From assembly GCF_030272615.1 (NCBI RefSeq), contig NC_081409.1, forward strand, positions 19,966,260-20,030,259: a stretch of DNA of 64,000 nucleotides. Direction: 5' to 3'. A program made the translations under genes and the position numbers. The stretch comes from Cryptomeria japonica. Lineage: Eukaryota > Streptophyta > Pinopsida > Cupressales > Cupressaceae. Of the stretch, positions 46,424-58,224 are shown piece by piece. Position 1 is the stretch's first letter, and every line of letters begins with the position of its first letter. The notes under the pieces were generated by a model that worked only from the letters and a program-made list of their open reading frames with translations, made no database searches and was not told where the DNA came from.

Positions 46424-47640
46424 AAACATATTTAAAATAGATTTGCAATCTAGTTTACTTTAAAATGCATACAAATAATTTTCTATACAATTATAGTTAG
46501 TTTGAATTTTTAAATTTAAATTTACTATTGTAGTCATTAAACTAAATCTATATGTATGAGTATTTTTGACCCATTATAGTAGAGATTGTCTAGAATTATT
46601 ATTCCCTAAATATTTGGGGAAGATGGTTTGATTGATATTGTATGTTAAGTAGAAGCTTTCTAAGGTAGTAGCAAGTGATAAAAAAGTGAGGAGTGATCTT
46701 GTGTCTTGGGATTTTTTTTTTGGATATGTGTATATATTTTTAAATTATAGAAATTAAGGCACATATTCATAAAAGAAAGAGTTGTGGTCAATGGGACCTT
46801 GGTTGTTAGTTATTTTGAATGGTTCTTAATGAGTCCACTAGGGATCAAAACTTGATGAGTGTAAGGCTCTGATATTTTAACTTAAATCTTCACAATAAAA
46901 AAACTCTATAAATATTTACATCAACATTTATTAAATTTCTTTACATAGATGCAAGATAAATGGAAAGTAGATCTATGCACCTACAAATCTCAGTGCCTTT
47001 TAAAATTACAATGACTAGAATATGTACCCATCCGAGAATGAAATTATAGCTGATTTTTCAACAAATTATTGAAAACAAATCAAACTTCTTAATATGGAAA
47101 AGGAGAAATTGATGAAGTATGGGATATTGGCACAATGAGATGTAACTCTCAAGGTCATGGAACGTAAAGCTTCAAATAAACTTAAAAAGAATGCATTGAT
47201 GTTGACCATTCTCTTTGTAGATGATTGAGTTCAAATACATTCACACCACTACATAGGACAAAATGTAATGATGAAATTTACATAATCACATAAATTCTCA
47301 TTTAATTTTTGGGCAAATTTTGAGAGAATGCCTTAAAATGCAATTATATATCAATAAATGACACAATCTCGTATAAATTTAAATCATTCCTCAATCGTTC
47401 ACCTATCCCCATCTACACACATTCCCACATATTATCCAATCTCATCTTATCCATTCCTACATATTTATTACTGAAGACTATATCTAAAAATTCATTTGAT
47501 TCAACAGATATAGTACAATCCTTATTTTCCATATGATTTAAAACTTCCCCCTAAAGAACCACCTACACAATCTAATCATCTATTACAACACTAGAAATCT
47601 AGTTAACCCATAAAACTCCAAATAAACACAATAAACATTC
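46424..47640. repeat. Segmental duplication, copy B (3' flank of WSD gene)
   Basis: About 1.2 kb of AT-rich DNA matches 6386-7673. No coding frame is conserved between the copies. Minus-strand transcripts of the WSD gene would run into the right end of this stretch. No canonical AATAAA is visible within 40 bp of the stop codon. Confidence 0.82.
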
Positions 47641-50600
47641 TCAGAGTTTCCTCAGTAAACCATTTGTTTTGGCAGCAGCTGCTTGCTTCATGTGACCAAG
47701 ACTCTCAACACAATCCAAACAAAGGCGCTCTGGATCAGGCATGAATTCCTCTGCAGATGTGACCACCAGCCTGACTTTCCCCATGTAACTCATAAAATAC
47801 ACTGCCAAAGACTGTCAAACATTCAAGCCATTGCAGTTAGTGACAGACAGAAGAGCTTTTAAAAGCATTTAAAGTCCAACAAACAGAAAAATAATAAAAA
47901 TATTAGGAAGGTAGGAAGGAATTACATGTGGCTGACCAACTGTTGTGGGGGCAATGTAAGTAATACTCTGACCAAAGAAATCAATTTCCTCTTCTGGTGC
48001 AACTGTGTTGGAGAATGTTAATGTTGTGTTGGAACTCATTCTGTACCAAATATTCTCACTCATCTGCCATTAAAAAGAATGAATATTTTTTATCTTTGTT
48101 TTTCATAACTTTATATCTAGATTACATAAGATTGTTTTTGAATTCAATGGTGTTAATCTTTCAATAATAGTTTCGCATCACTCTTTTCTTTTTAATGATG
48201 ATGGATCATTGAATGTGATGTAAAGTGAATTGAAAATCTAACACAATTTAATCCAAAAATATTTTTTATCTAAATTATAACGATTGTTTAAAACAAGAAA
48301 TGTGTTTATGATTATTCTGGAATCTAAAATATCATAAAACAATTAATTATGTAAATTATTTACATACCTGGCCTGAAAGGTAGGCAGTTAAATAAGTAAT
48401 GTACATCTCCAGTGATGATTTCTTTTTCTTGCAGATTATTTTTGCAGCCTGTGCATATTGAAGAGGATCTTCATATTTTTGTAGAGGAAGAGAAATTATA
48501 AAAAATCCAAGATCATTACCCCATCTACACTGCTCCTTTTTATTTTCCAAGTCTGCCAGCTCCTGTTTTATATATATGAGAAAGAATGAAAATAATCATT
48601 AATTAAATAAAAATTATAACCATTAAAAACAAACTTACTTGTAAGCCTGGTACTGCCCTCGTATTCACAGGCATTGCAAGCCTAACTAGTAAGTTTGATG
48701 GCAAAGTTTGTTCCCTACTTGCTGCAATACATATCAAGTGAATTATTGTTGGAATAAATAAAGTTAAATTTTGTTATCTAAAAAGTATTTAAAATTTGTT
48801 ATTTTGTTTTAATTAAAAATTATTATAATAATTTTGAGAATTTTTTTATATTTTCAATGATGTTCTTATTTTAAAACATTAAAACAGTAAAACATTTTTT
48901 TAAATAAATAAATAAAAGTAACTTTATTTATTTAGGAGTTAACAATAAAAAATCAAGACTCATAACTTATATTTCTATAGTTCACATCATTTCAATTTAA
49001 ATGTCTACAGTAAAAAATCAACACATTAACTTATTACTTGTATAGATATTTTCAATACATTGGTCTAGAAAATGTTACATCTATACTTATATGTTTTTTT
49101 TTCTAATTTATGTTTCTTATTAAATATTAAGTATTTGGCATATCAAATGTGTGGTCTACATAATCAATCTATGCTTGTAGAAGGGACCCACAAATGCAAA
49201 TTTGTCTTGGAGACCATGAAACTTAACATAAAAATATAGTAGGCACATTCACTTTACCATTTTTTTAGCATCAAACTAGAGTATCAAAACTCGCCGCGAG
49301 TCAGGCGAGTTTGCCGAGTTGGCGAGTCGAGCCAAGCTTGACGAGTTTTGACAAATTGTGACTCAGACTCGGCAAGTTTTGCTCTTAACTCACCTAACTC
49401 ACCAAGTTTGAGCTCCAGGACTCGCGTTGCGGCATGCGGCATGTCAGACATGGTAGATAGAGAGGCTGAGGGTGGCTATGGCAGAGGAGGAGGATAGAGC
49501 ACAATCTGACACATGCACAACTGATGTTGATCATTTTGGCACCTCACAGGCGGAGACTATGACTACTCAGTCATCTAGGACCTATCTTAGATGCTTTTGT
49601 AGGAGGTAGACAGACTACTTTGAGGCTGAGGATGAGCTAGAGCCTGAGCCATAGACTTGTTTTTGTTTACAGTTACATATGTGTTTGGGAACATTTGATG
49701 TCATGGATTTTATATACATTTGACAACATTTATAACTCTATATATCTAAGTTTTCTATTTCCTTCAACTACAATTTACGTTTCTATGCATGTGATGGATG
49801 TATGTTTATGTATATGATCAAATTAGCTTCTATTTGATGATGTTATAGTGTCTTTAAGCTTTATTCAATAATGAGTGCATGAAGCAAGTTTTAAATCATT
49901 AAAAATCTCTAAATTTCGAGGGTTTTTTTATTTTGTCACGAGTCGAGTCAGCCTTGCCAAGTCTGAGTAGAGTCAAACCAAATCGTCAAAATTGTCTTCA
50001 ATGACATTAGTAGACGTAAGTACACTTAAATTAAACTAATAATTATTTGTATGCTTTTTATTTTGATTTCACTACACGAACATTAAGAGTATGATTATTT
50101 TCTTTTATAAAACTATAAATTAACTTGAGCTAGATCTAGCTACTAATGAACTTTCTAAAAAATCTCTTAATTATCAAAATTGCACAATGACAACTCAACA
50201 TGCAAATAAAGATGGTGAGGACTTTAATATATTACTAATTTCTAGTTTTAGATCATCAAAACTAGCATCTAATTCAGAATTATCTTCAACATTATTGCTA
50301 GAGATAAGTACATCCTTTACAATTACTTTACTAAAATCACATTTAATTGCTCAACTATCACTACCATAACTATAAGTTATTAGTCTAAGTTAATTTATAC
50401 ATATTTTATTTGATTAACCTAAATTAACATTAAGAAAGGTTATTTTTCCTTACAAAACTATACATTAACTTAGACTAACTAGGTACTAGTGGTGTTTTTA
50501 AAAAACTTAAAAAACATTAAAAAAAAATAATTCACATTAAATCAAATATTTAAGAAATTTTATAAATACTGTTATTATTTATTATCAAAATCATTCTCTT

Positions 50601-52751
50601 AATTCTCTTATTTTATGTGAGTTAAATGTTTTAAGTAATTTTTATTTATTGAGTTTCAATTTTAGATCTTTGAAGTGTCATCTAAGAATATGATGCAATG
50701 GCATTCTTCATCTTATAATAGATAGATCAACCTTAAAAAAAAAATATTATACAAAATGAAAAATTTGAAATTAAAAGATCCAACTTAATATCTGTAGATT
50801 TAATCTAATTATATTATGAATGTCTCATTAACTAACATCTATGTTACCTGGAGTTTTGGGACAGTGACGACATGGGACAGGGGTAGATGGTGATTTTTTT
50901 TGTCAATTTTGGGGAAGGCTAAGGGATGGCTATATAAAAATAGGGAAATTAAAATATATCAGAAAATTTAAAATATTCATATGAAAACATGGATAAAGCA
51001 TGCACATATACATTATAGAACCTTAAGATATAAGAACTAGCAGAGTTCTTATGCCAAATTTGTGTTAAATTGAAAGTCAAAGTCAAATTGCTTATAGAAT
51101 TCATTGTCCCGGAGGAAGATACCTGAAAAAAATACATAAACTAAGATTAAGTTTTTTTAATGCAATGAATCAAACAAAAAAACATATTTTAATAGTTAGA
51201 TGCATACCATATATCCTGTCTAAATATCTCACCAGGCCGGCTGCTAGAGTTCCTATAATCACATCATTTACAGTCTGCAATGTTCCAAATTAAGAGCAAG
51301 AAGGAAACAATCAAACTCCAAAATAAAACATCTTAAATTTAAAGGAAAAATAAAAAAAAAAAAAATTCAAGTATACTCTACCCCATTCACAGCATTTTTA
51401 ATAGTTTTGACATCCTCCAAACTGAAACAAACATGTGCTAGACGCTTAGGCATGGATCCCACTCCGTCTGATCCCTTAATGGGTGTATTGCTATCCCTGA
51501 TAAAGTTTGACAGGGTACCCACAATTCCTAATGAATCCTGAAAGCTGAAATACATCATAAGCAGAAACCTTAGAAATAACATAAAAATTAAGTAGACAAG
51601 GCTGATTGGTCTTGTGGGTCTTTGAGCAGGGCGTGGTAATGTGGGCAAGGATTTGGGATCATTTGTTTTTCGGGAACAAGCAAAGCAGAGAGACATAAGA
51701 GACACTCCATCTCCTATACAATGGTGGATTCTGAATATCATGGTTGCTTCTGCTTCTGCTGACTTCATGTTCAAAACATGGAGTTGCCACAGAGGCTTTG
51801 ATGGATCCAGTGGAGGAGCTGTGCCTAATTTGGCAGCATAATCCTCAACAAACCCTACACAATTCTCACTGTTCATGCTCAGATCTATCTGTGGGACTAT
51901 GATATGATCATCTATGTTGGCTTTTGTTGGAACCCATCTCAGCTTTCCCTTCCTGCCTGCCTTCTGTTAATCACAAATCAATTCACAAAGTGAGATAATG
52001 TCGTCGCTATTTTTGATTGGATTGTATGAGATTTTTTAGCATCAACGTTTTGTCAGTCTTAAACTACACACTAAACAACATATTAAGTCTAGAGAGTGTC
52101 AGTCAACTCTGAGTGTTTAACACTTTTAAGTCTAGAAGTCAAAGTTTAGTGTGTGTGATTTAAGCTTAGTGTGTGTGATTTAACATGCTGATGATGGATT
52201 AGGGTTTGTGATCCAGAATTTTGATGCTAAAAGAATCTCACAAATGTTGTCGCTGCTGTTTCTGGATTGCATTGTGTGAGATTTTTTTAGCATCAACGTT
52301 TGAGATCATACTTCATGATCCATCATCAAGATTATTTTTCATCTCTTTGAGTTCTCTAACATCATGATCGTGGATCAAGAAATGTAACTGAAATGTTGAC
52401 ACTAAAAAATCGAATTCAAAAGCAACAACCTTATCAATTGTATATACAAATTTGATATACTAAAATGAAATAATGGCAATAAAAATAACTAAAATCAATT
52501 GAATTTGAGGATCAAATGTGACTAACCAGGATACTAGAAAAACGCTTGTGTTTGAAGAGTGGTGAATTTTCCACATTATTTTTGAGCTCTTGGATATCTA
52601 TCTCATGTTTGCAACCAAACAAGCAAATAACATGGCAATTTATTTGCTTGAATAAACGGGCACATGGAGACACAGGCTCACACTCATCTAATCCATCATC
52701 TTCATTTTTCTTTGTTTTAATCTTTTTCAAATCCTTCACAATTTCTTCCAT
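47641..52751 (-). CDS. Wax ester synthase/diacylglycerol acyltransferase (WSD family), 7 exons
   Basis: WSD enzymes join fatty acyl-CoA to long-chain alcohols (wax esters) or diacylglycerol, usually at the ER for cuticular wax. Proposed coding exons: 52751-52527, 51963-51382, 51274-51208, 48721-48639, 48562-48368, 48063-47926, 47811-47641. All introns are GT-AG, phases match, and the sum is 486 residues plus stop, the usual family length. Motifs: N-terminal EPVSPCARLF; the catalytic HHCIGDG (HHxxxDG) at about 155-161; a hydrophobic segment near residues 208-225 (LVYLIFMLFLRFLLMMYF); TVNDVIIG; PVNTRAVPGLQ; RWGNDLGFF; NTTLTFSNTVAP; and the C-terminal SYMGKVRLVV. No stop or frameshift is seen. 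The start is the first ATG before EPVSP. A truncated duplicate lies at 7674-7802. Confidence 0.93.
48723..51206 (-). other. WSD intron 3 (2.5 kb) with transposon remnant
   Basis: This AT-rich intron joins the exon ending RYLDRIY to the exon beginning SREQTLP, completing a GCA codon across the junction. Most of its length is simple AT-rich sequence without supported genes. It contains the ACTCG-rich remnant at 49262-49990. Confidence 0.8.
49262..49990. mobile_element. Degraded DNA-transposon-like remnant with ACTCG motifs (in WSD intron 3)
   Basis: The left side has many GAGT/ACTC motifs in both orientations (49288-49430, for example GGCGAGTTTGCCGAGTTGGC). The right side repeats similar motifs (49935-49975, CACGAGTCGAGTCAG). 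Between them a short reading frame ends in an acidic FEAEDELEPEP stretch near 49620-49650. GC content is well above the surrounding intron. Subterminal short repeats around a decayed ORF suggest a class II element such as hAT, but I see no clear terminal repeats or target duplication. Confidence 0.4.
52026..52241. mobile_element. MITE-like inverted-repeat element in WSD intron 1
   Basis: The left end reads TGAGATTTTTTAGCATCAA and the right end (52218-52241) is its near-perfect reverse complement, giving terminal inverted repeats of about 22 bp around 216 bp without coding capacity. A further copy of the left end occurs at about 52275-52301, preceded by sequence resembling that before the first copy (51998-52025 versus about 52244-52274). 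Confidence 0.6.
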
Positions 52752-52931
52752 CTTCCTTCAGTGCAATGCATTGATTGGAATGCATATTAATATAATTCAA
52801 GCATTTAATGTAGGGTGTAGTAGTAGTTTTTGAATTTAATGTATTTCAACGAGCTGAGAGTTGTGAGAATTTATTTATGTGAAGCTAACTCACTATCACT
52901 GCTATTAAAAGCTAAATTCTCGACTCCACTG

Positions 52932-52937
52932 TATATA
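52932..52937 (-). promoter_or_regulatory. Candidate TATA box of the WSD gene
   Basis: The minus strand reads TATATAC about 180 bp upstream of the ATG at 52751, leaving a plausible 5' UTR of roughly 150 bp. The surroundings are AT-rich, so TATA-like strings are common and the call is tentative. Confidence 0.4.
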
Positions 52938-53310
52938 CCAACATCAATTATTTTTATTTTTAGTAACATTTTTTCTTTTCATTGTACCATCTAAAAATTG
53001 ATTTATTGAATCATTTAATGTTTAAATATGATGGTTTTAATATACATAATTTATTAAATTAAATTTATTTTTTAAATTTTATTATTAATGTGGAGAGGTA
53101 TTTTTAGAATTGTATATGAGTGTTACAAAAATTTCATATATAAGTCATTTCATTTAATTTTTCTTTCATAAAGAAAGACTAACTTAATTATATCCAAAAA
53201 AAGCTTTAATATCTATTTTTCTTTAGGCAAGTATATCAAATTAATTAGTTAAATGTTGTAGTGTTCAAATGGTTGAGGAAACCACATGTGTGTGGAGGGG
53301 TGGTATTCAT
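52938..53310. other. Gene-free AT-rich spacer upstream of WSD
   Basis: About 370 bp between the candidate WSD promoter and the next LTR, strongly AT-rich. No ORF, RNA gene or repeat that I can support. It would hold the distal promoter of the WSD gene. Confidence 0.5.
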
Positions 53311-54466
53311 TGAACACTACTGGATGCTAAGAGGGGGGTGAATCAACATATATTAAGACTTGAATAAACAAAACTCACAATTCCTAACATACATCAAATT
53401 ATGAAAGTAAATAATCAAAGAAATAAGAACATCCACACAAGAATGCCAGATATTTACATAAAAAGCCCAAATTGGGAAAAACCACAGTGAGATTCTAACT
53501 CACAATGTTTATATTAACTATTTACAAAGTTTAGGCCACAGGCCAAGGAGCTCATTGCTTCAGACTTGTAGACCAAAGCGCACTACCTCAGAGCAAGATA
53601 CAAATGAAGGAGTTTCACAACTGAAGATCACTTCTTTGGGGCAACATACATAACAATCCAGATACAATAAAAATAGAAGATTGAATTGTATAGGAAAATG
53701 GCATCTATCAATATGTTGATAACAATCCACTGATCAAAGCTCATCTATCACAATAACATTTTCGAACATTTGTTTTGCATGAACTTGCACCGTAAATCAA
53801 CTCATTGTCACATACACTTCTTCGCACACCATTCTATATACATAACCCAATTAAATTGCTTATTATATACCTTTTGGATCAACAATATTCTTCATAAGGT
53901 AAGGCATAAATGAATGTAATGTGTATATTGCCATTGGTCCAAAATAATTGATACAACAAATGCTGAATGCACAAAATCGTGTAAAGGTCTACACCATGTT
54001 GGCTCATCTTCCAAAAAGAATTCTAAACACACCATACACAACTTCATGGACCTAAAACAATACAAACCAATTTGTCTTACACAAATTCTTATTCCAGATC
54101 AAAAACAACATTAGAGAACCACCAAAATAGAAGATAATATAGGAGCATGATCTAATAATCTGAAACACTCTTTACTCATTAGCAAGGCGAGGAGCAAAAG
54201 ACATTATTCTGCATCAACCCGAGTTGTATGAATTTCGTCTTTATACATCTTCTGACACCAACAAAACGAAACATAATTCACATGAACTCCATAAATTCAT
54301 CTTACAAACATTTCTTACCATTTGAAACACTATCTAATAATTTGCACAACATCTTTTACATATATATACACAATCTATGCACAACCTAATCATATTGTAT
54401 ACAACTAGACTACTTCTGAACTAGAGAGTTGACATCAATGACAAGTTGTAGGGCATATTTGTAACA
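53311..54466 (-). repeat. LTR of a divergent copia-like element (element 3)
   Basis: It begins TGAACACTACTGGATGC with a G-run followed by GTGAATCA, as in the Copia-1 and Copia-2 LTRs, and ends GTAACA. Internally it keeps the family landmarks AAAACCACAGTGAG, AGGAGCTCATTGCTTC and GACATCAATGACAA. A tract reading ATATCCCCTATTGCC follows inside the element, the minus-strand polypurine tract, so this is a 3' LTR. The partner LTR is not recognised in the window. Confidence 0.75.
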
Positions 54467-57400
54467 ATATCCCCTATTGCCATTGATGGCAACACCTGCA
54501 CCAACAATATATCATTCCAAAAGACAGTAAAACTGAAAACCTCTCTCGCTTTGACATCAAAGACAAAGGTCATACTATACACCAAACTAACTCCCCCAAT
54601 GAATAATACTTCATCAACAAAAATATTCAAGAAAATATGTACACAAAAAAAAAATGAATACTATACTAGATGCTCACACATTCTACACGGCAGGGGATAT
54701 GATGGTCTTGTGAATATCTCTCAATTATTTTCAAGCAGAGCTCTAATCAACTTTCACAAATACTAGAATCTTGATTTGACTTTCCATATCCAAAATAAAT
54801 TATTCTGCAACATTACACTCAACTAGAAACGAAATAGATGCACACAATTTTTGAGAATCCTTGAGCACTTTCACCATGTTGGAGAGATGCATGTCCACAA
54901 TGTCCTCAACCTTTAAAAAACATTCTTCACATGCTCTCTCTACCCTACAAGCTCATTCAATTGTTTATACTATTTCTCAATTTCCATTCTCCCTTTACCA
55001 TCCTCATCATTCTTTAAATCAATAGCCTTAGATGCTTCTAGAATGCTGGCCTCAATAGCATTAATTTCCTTTTGAATTTTTCTTGTGGACTTGGGGCATG
55101 AATAAAAAAACTTGTACACTTGAATCACACTATCCACACTTTGTTCAAATATTGCAATGCATTCCTTCAGATAGGTGTGATTCTCTGCACACTTTCTTGT
55201 TAGCCATTGCAATCAATAATATGTCATGTTCTTCTCCATAGCATTTGTAGTGTTTATCTCAAGGCTTGAAGGTAGTTCCCTCAATCTTTCAAATAAATCT
55301 CTTACCTGGTCTTCATCACTAAAAGAGTCATCAATTTGTACATCCAAAAGTTTCTCATGGAGAAAATTCAACATGTCTTCAACTAAATCTCCAGACACAT
55401 AAATTTTCTTTCTATCTTCCAAGTGTAAAACATCACATAATTATAACATCTGTTGGGGTGTTAACTTGCCTATATCCAACATTCCCTATGTGATCGGTAC
55501 CTATAGTAACTTGGATGACATTCTTGGTTCAATAATCATCTTCATCTTTGCTAACTTGGAGACATTAGAGGATTCCCCCACAAGTGTTTTCTCTGTTTGT
55601 CTCCTTTTCTTCTGACTAATATGAACATTGTCTAAACTTGTCTTATCTTTCTCTCTTCTTCCCTCTATAGATGACTTATGTAGTTCATCCTATGACTTAT
55701 CTGATCATTTTCTTCTGCATTCACTTCCTTACTAGTGTCCACTAATGTTTCCAACACTTTTAATAAACTGCTTATACTGATCTTCATGCACATTCTTTGG
55801 AATACTATCACCAACATTTTGTTGTCCAACTTTAGCCACCTTCTTTTCTGTAGTAATAGGAACTTGTTAAATAGGCACTTGACTTTCTAGAACCATTTTT
55901 CGTTTTACCATCATCAACATTTTGAACTTCTACTCCCTTCTCCAGAGTAGGACCACTTCCATTAGGTTCACCGATGCTCAATTCCTTGTTTATCTTTCTT
56001 GGAGGAGAATATAATAACTTCACAACTTCCAAAACAATTTTTGTCGCAATATTATTAGATTGCCTAATAATTTTCTTGATATAGTTAGGATCTCCACCCA
56101 TTATTAGATTCACTCTTTCCTTCTTACAATTTACCTTTCTTTAATAATCTACAAGATTTGGGCTCTAGCCTCTTTTGATAGAGGGCCCTACAAAATTTGT
56201 CTATAGCACCTATTCGGATATCATTTTCTTTTGTTAATGCCTTGCTTCTTTTTGTTGGCCATATGGTGGAATTGATTATGTGTTGCATTGATGTTTTGTC
56301 ATTGATGTCAACACTTGCTATTTTGGTTGTTTACTGGCTTCCGGTAGGAGGATTGGATTGGGAAGATAATCAGTTGATTGCCACTGGTATGATCTGGTTG
56401 ATGGAATAAGTCTGTATGGATGGTTCATATGTTTTTCAAGTATGTTTCAGTCAGTTGGTATTGACTTGATTATTAGATGCTATCTTATGTTCTAGTAAGC
56501 TTGCTTTATTGGTCTAGTAAGGGTTTCACCGATAGAGCTTTATTGAAGATCTTTGATGTAATGCATAAGTGGTGTTGGTGTACCTTCTAGAAGGGATTCA
56601 GGATGCTGATGGTGATTCTGTTTGTGCCTCGACTGATTGGTGTCATTTCTTTGGCATGTGTGGATCTAATTTAGTTCCGGTGCTATCTAGGTTATGGACC
56701 GGTTTGCATGAAACATGTTGGTGGATCGTCCAATGCGTTTCTGGGATGTTTCATTTGTTGGATGTTGTTTGTTTGGCCTTAGGCCAACATGTGTTATGAT
56801 TTTATTTCAAGATTATGTAATGGATCTATTGTATTATCATTTGTGTGGCCGACCTAATTGGTTAGGTCCTGGGTTGGTATAAATATATGTAAGATCTCAT
56901 TGTAGATCATGTGTGGATATATGGATATGGGCAAGGAGCAAATAATGTAACAATCATTTGTGCAGAGGATTTGGTCGATCATAGGTGATCGAGTTGGGTT
57001 TATGTAAGAGGTTTTAGACCTCTGGTATTGAGCTTAACTGAAACTATAATCTGGCATGTTTGATGCTATCACCGACAGTTCTTCTCTCTAGATTGTAGTC
57101 CAAACATCTTGAGGTGGTTGATATCTATGTAGTCAGCGAGACTCCATTGTGATGAGCAGTGAACTCTAGGAAGTGTGCCTTCCTTTATGTGCAGGCCCCT
57201 ATTTTAATCATATACTTGCTACCGAAGTATCATCTGACTTTGGGTAGGGTTTCCCACAGTGCATTTTCCTCATTGAGGTTTTCCACGTACAAATCATGGT
57301 GTTATGTGTTATAGCTGTATGGTATTGATTCTCTGGTTTTCATTTATGCTTTAATGCTTAATCTGTTATATCAGTATAAGGTTTTAAGTGCTTTAATTCA

Positions 57401-58224
57401 CATAATATGTTAACAAATGATTCACCCCCCCGCCTCTCAGTTGTTCACCGGTTATCCTAACACTTTTCTCCATCAATGCTTCATACAAACTTTTAGGAAC
57501 AAAATCTTGAATATTACATAGATTTTGATTGCTAATAATCATATATCTGATTACAACTTTCTCAATTACTTCTTTATCAACCAAATGTGATTCTTCATCC
57601 ACAAGGTAATTCAAGAATTAGCTTTCATACATTGCATTAACAAGACTATCTAAGTTAGGATATCGAATGGGTGGATCTACCTCTTGTTCTTCTTTCTTAC
57701 CACCTTTCTTATGGTTTCTCTTCTTTGGTTCACTCTTCTTTTGTCTAGTAGAGGTTTGGCCTCTTTTCTTCTTAGCAAGAGGATCAACACTTTCTTCTTC
57801 AATATCCTCCATCTGAGTTCTCTTTGTCCTCGAGTTGATTATAAATTTCTTCTTCTCTACTTCTCCATCACTACTACTCTCAACCTCTTCAACTTCAACT
57901 TCTTGTCATATTAAGTTTCCTTTGAGGTTTAGCCTTCTTTCTTGGTGTCTTCTTCTTCTCACTAGCCATAGTCAAAGAAGGGGTTTTGGAGGAACTCAAC
58001 ATTGTTAGAGGTGATGTAGAAACTAATCTAGTCATCCTCTACACATAGACTTCTACAACTCTAGACAATCCCATTTCATTAAATATTTTCTTCATTCTTT
58101 TGTCCAGTCCCTTGTTGGACCTCTCATTCCTCAAGTTTGCTTCTATATCCTTAGTTGTCCCCAAATGGGGTTCATTGGGGTCTCTATCCAAACCAATGAT
58201 CTCAAAAATATTGGATTCAACCAT
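54467..58224 (-). pseudogene. Element 3 interior: unfamiliar coiled-coil ORF, no pol seen
   Basis: Minus-strand frames from 58224 leftward form a decayed long protein, split by a solo LTR (56253-57462) and several stops and shifts. In order: a start with GLDRDPNEPHLGTTKDIEAN; a very basic Lys/Arg-rich tract (57618-57812, KKKRGQTSTRQKKSEPKKR); NLCNIQDFVPKSLYEALMEK up to the solo LTR; continuation beyond it with IATKIVLEVVKLLY; and a helical, acidic C-terminal part (55422-54906, GDLVEDMLNFLHEKLLDVQ and RKIQKEINAIEASILEASKA) that looks like a coiled coil. No protease, RT or integrase motif is visible. I do not recognise the protein; it may be a divergent gag or captured gene in a non-autonomous element. 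Confidence 0.55.
56253..57462 (-). mobile_element. Solo LTR (copia-like) inside element 3
   Basis: Read on the minus strand it begins TGTTAGGATAACC at 57462, carries the G-run and TGAATCA motif, and ends GGCCAACA at 56253. Perfect CTTTT duplications flank it at 56248-56252 and 57463-57467. No internal element sequence is present, so it arose by LTR-LTR recombination. It interrupts the element 3 ORF, which reads on across the site once it is removed. Confidence 0.9.

Noticed and set aside
46424-47640. Separate LINE insertion explaining the second LINE end
   Set aside because: The flanks beyond both A-rich tails are the same over more than 1 kb, so duplication of the block is simpler than two insertions at one site.
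50949-51137. Open minus-strand frame with an AG acceptor just before exon 3's neighbour, as an extra WSD exon
   Set aside because: Exons 51274-51208 and 48721-48639 join in phase without it and give the continuous family signature. Including it would break the conserved order.
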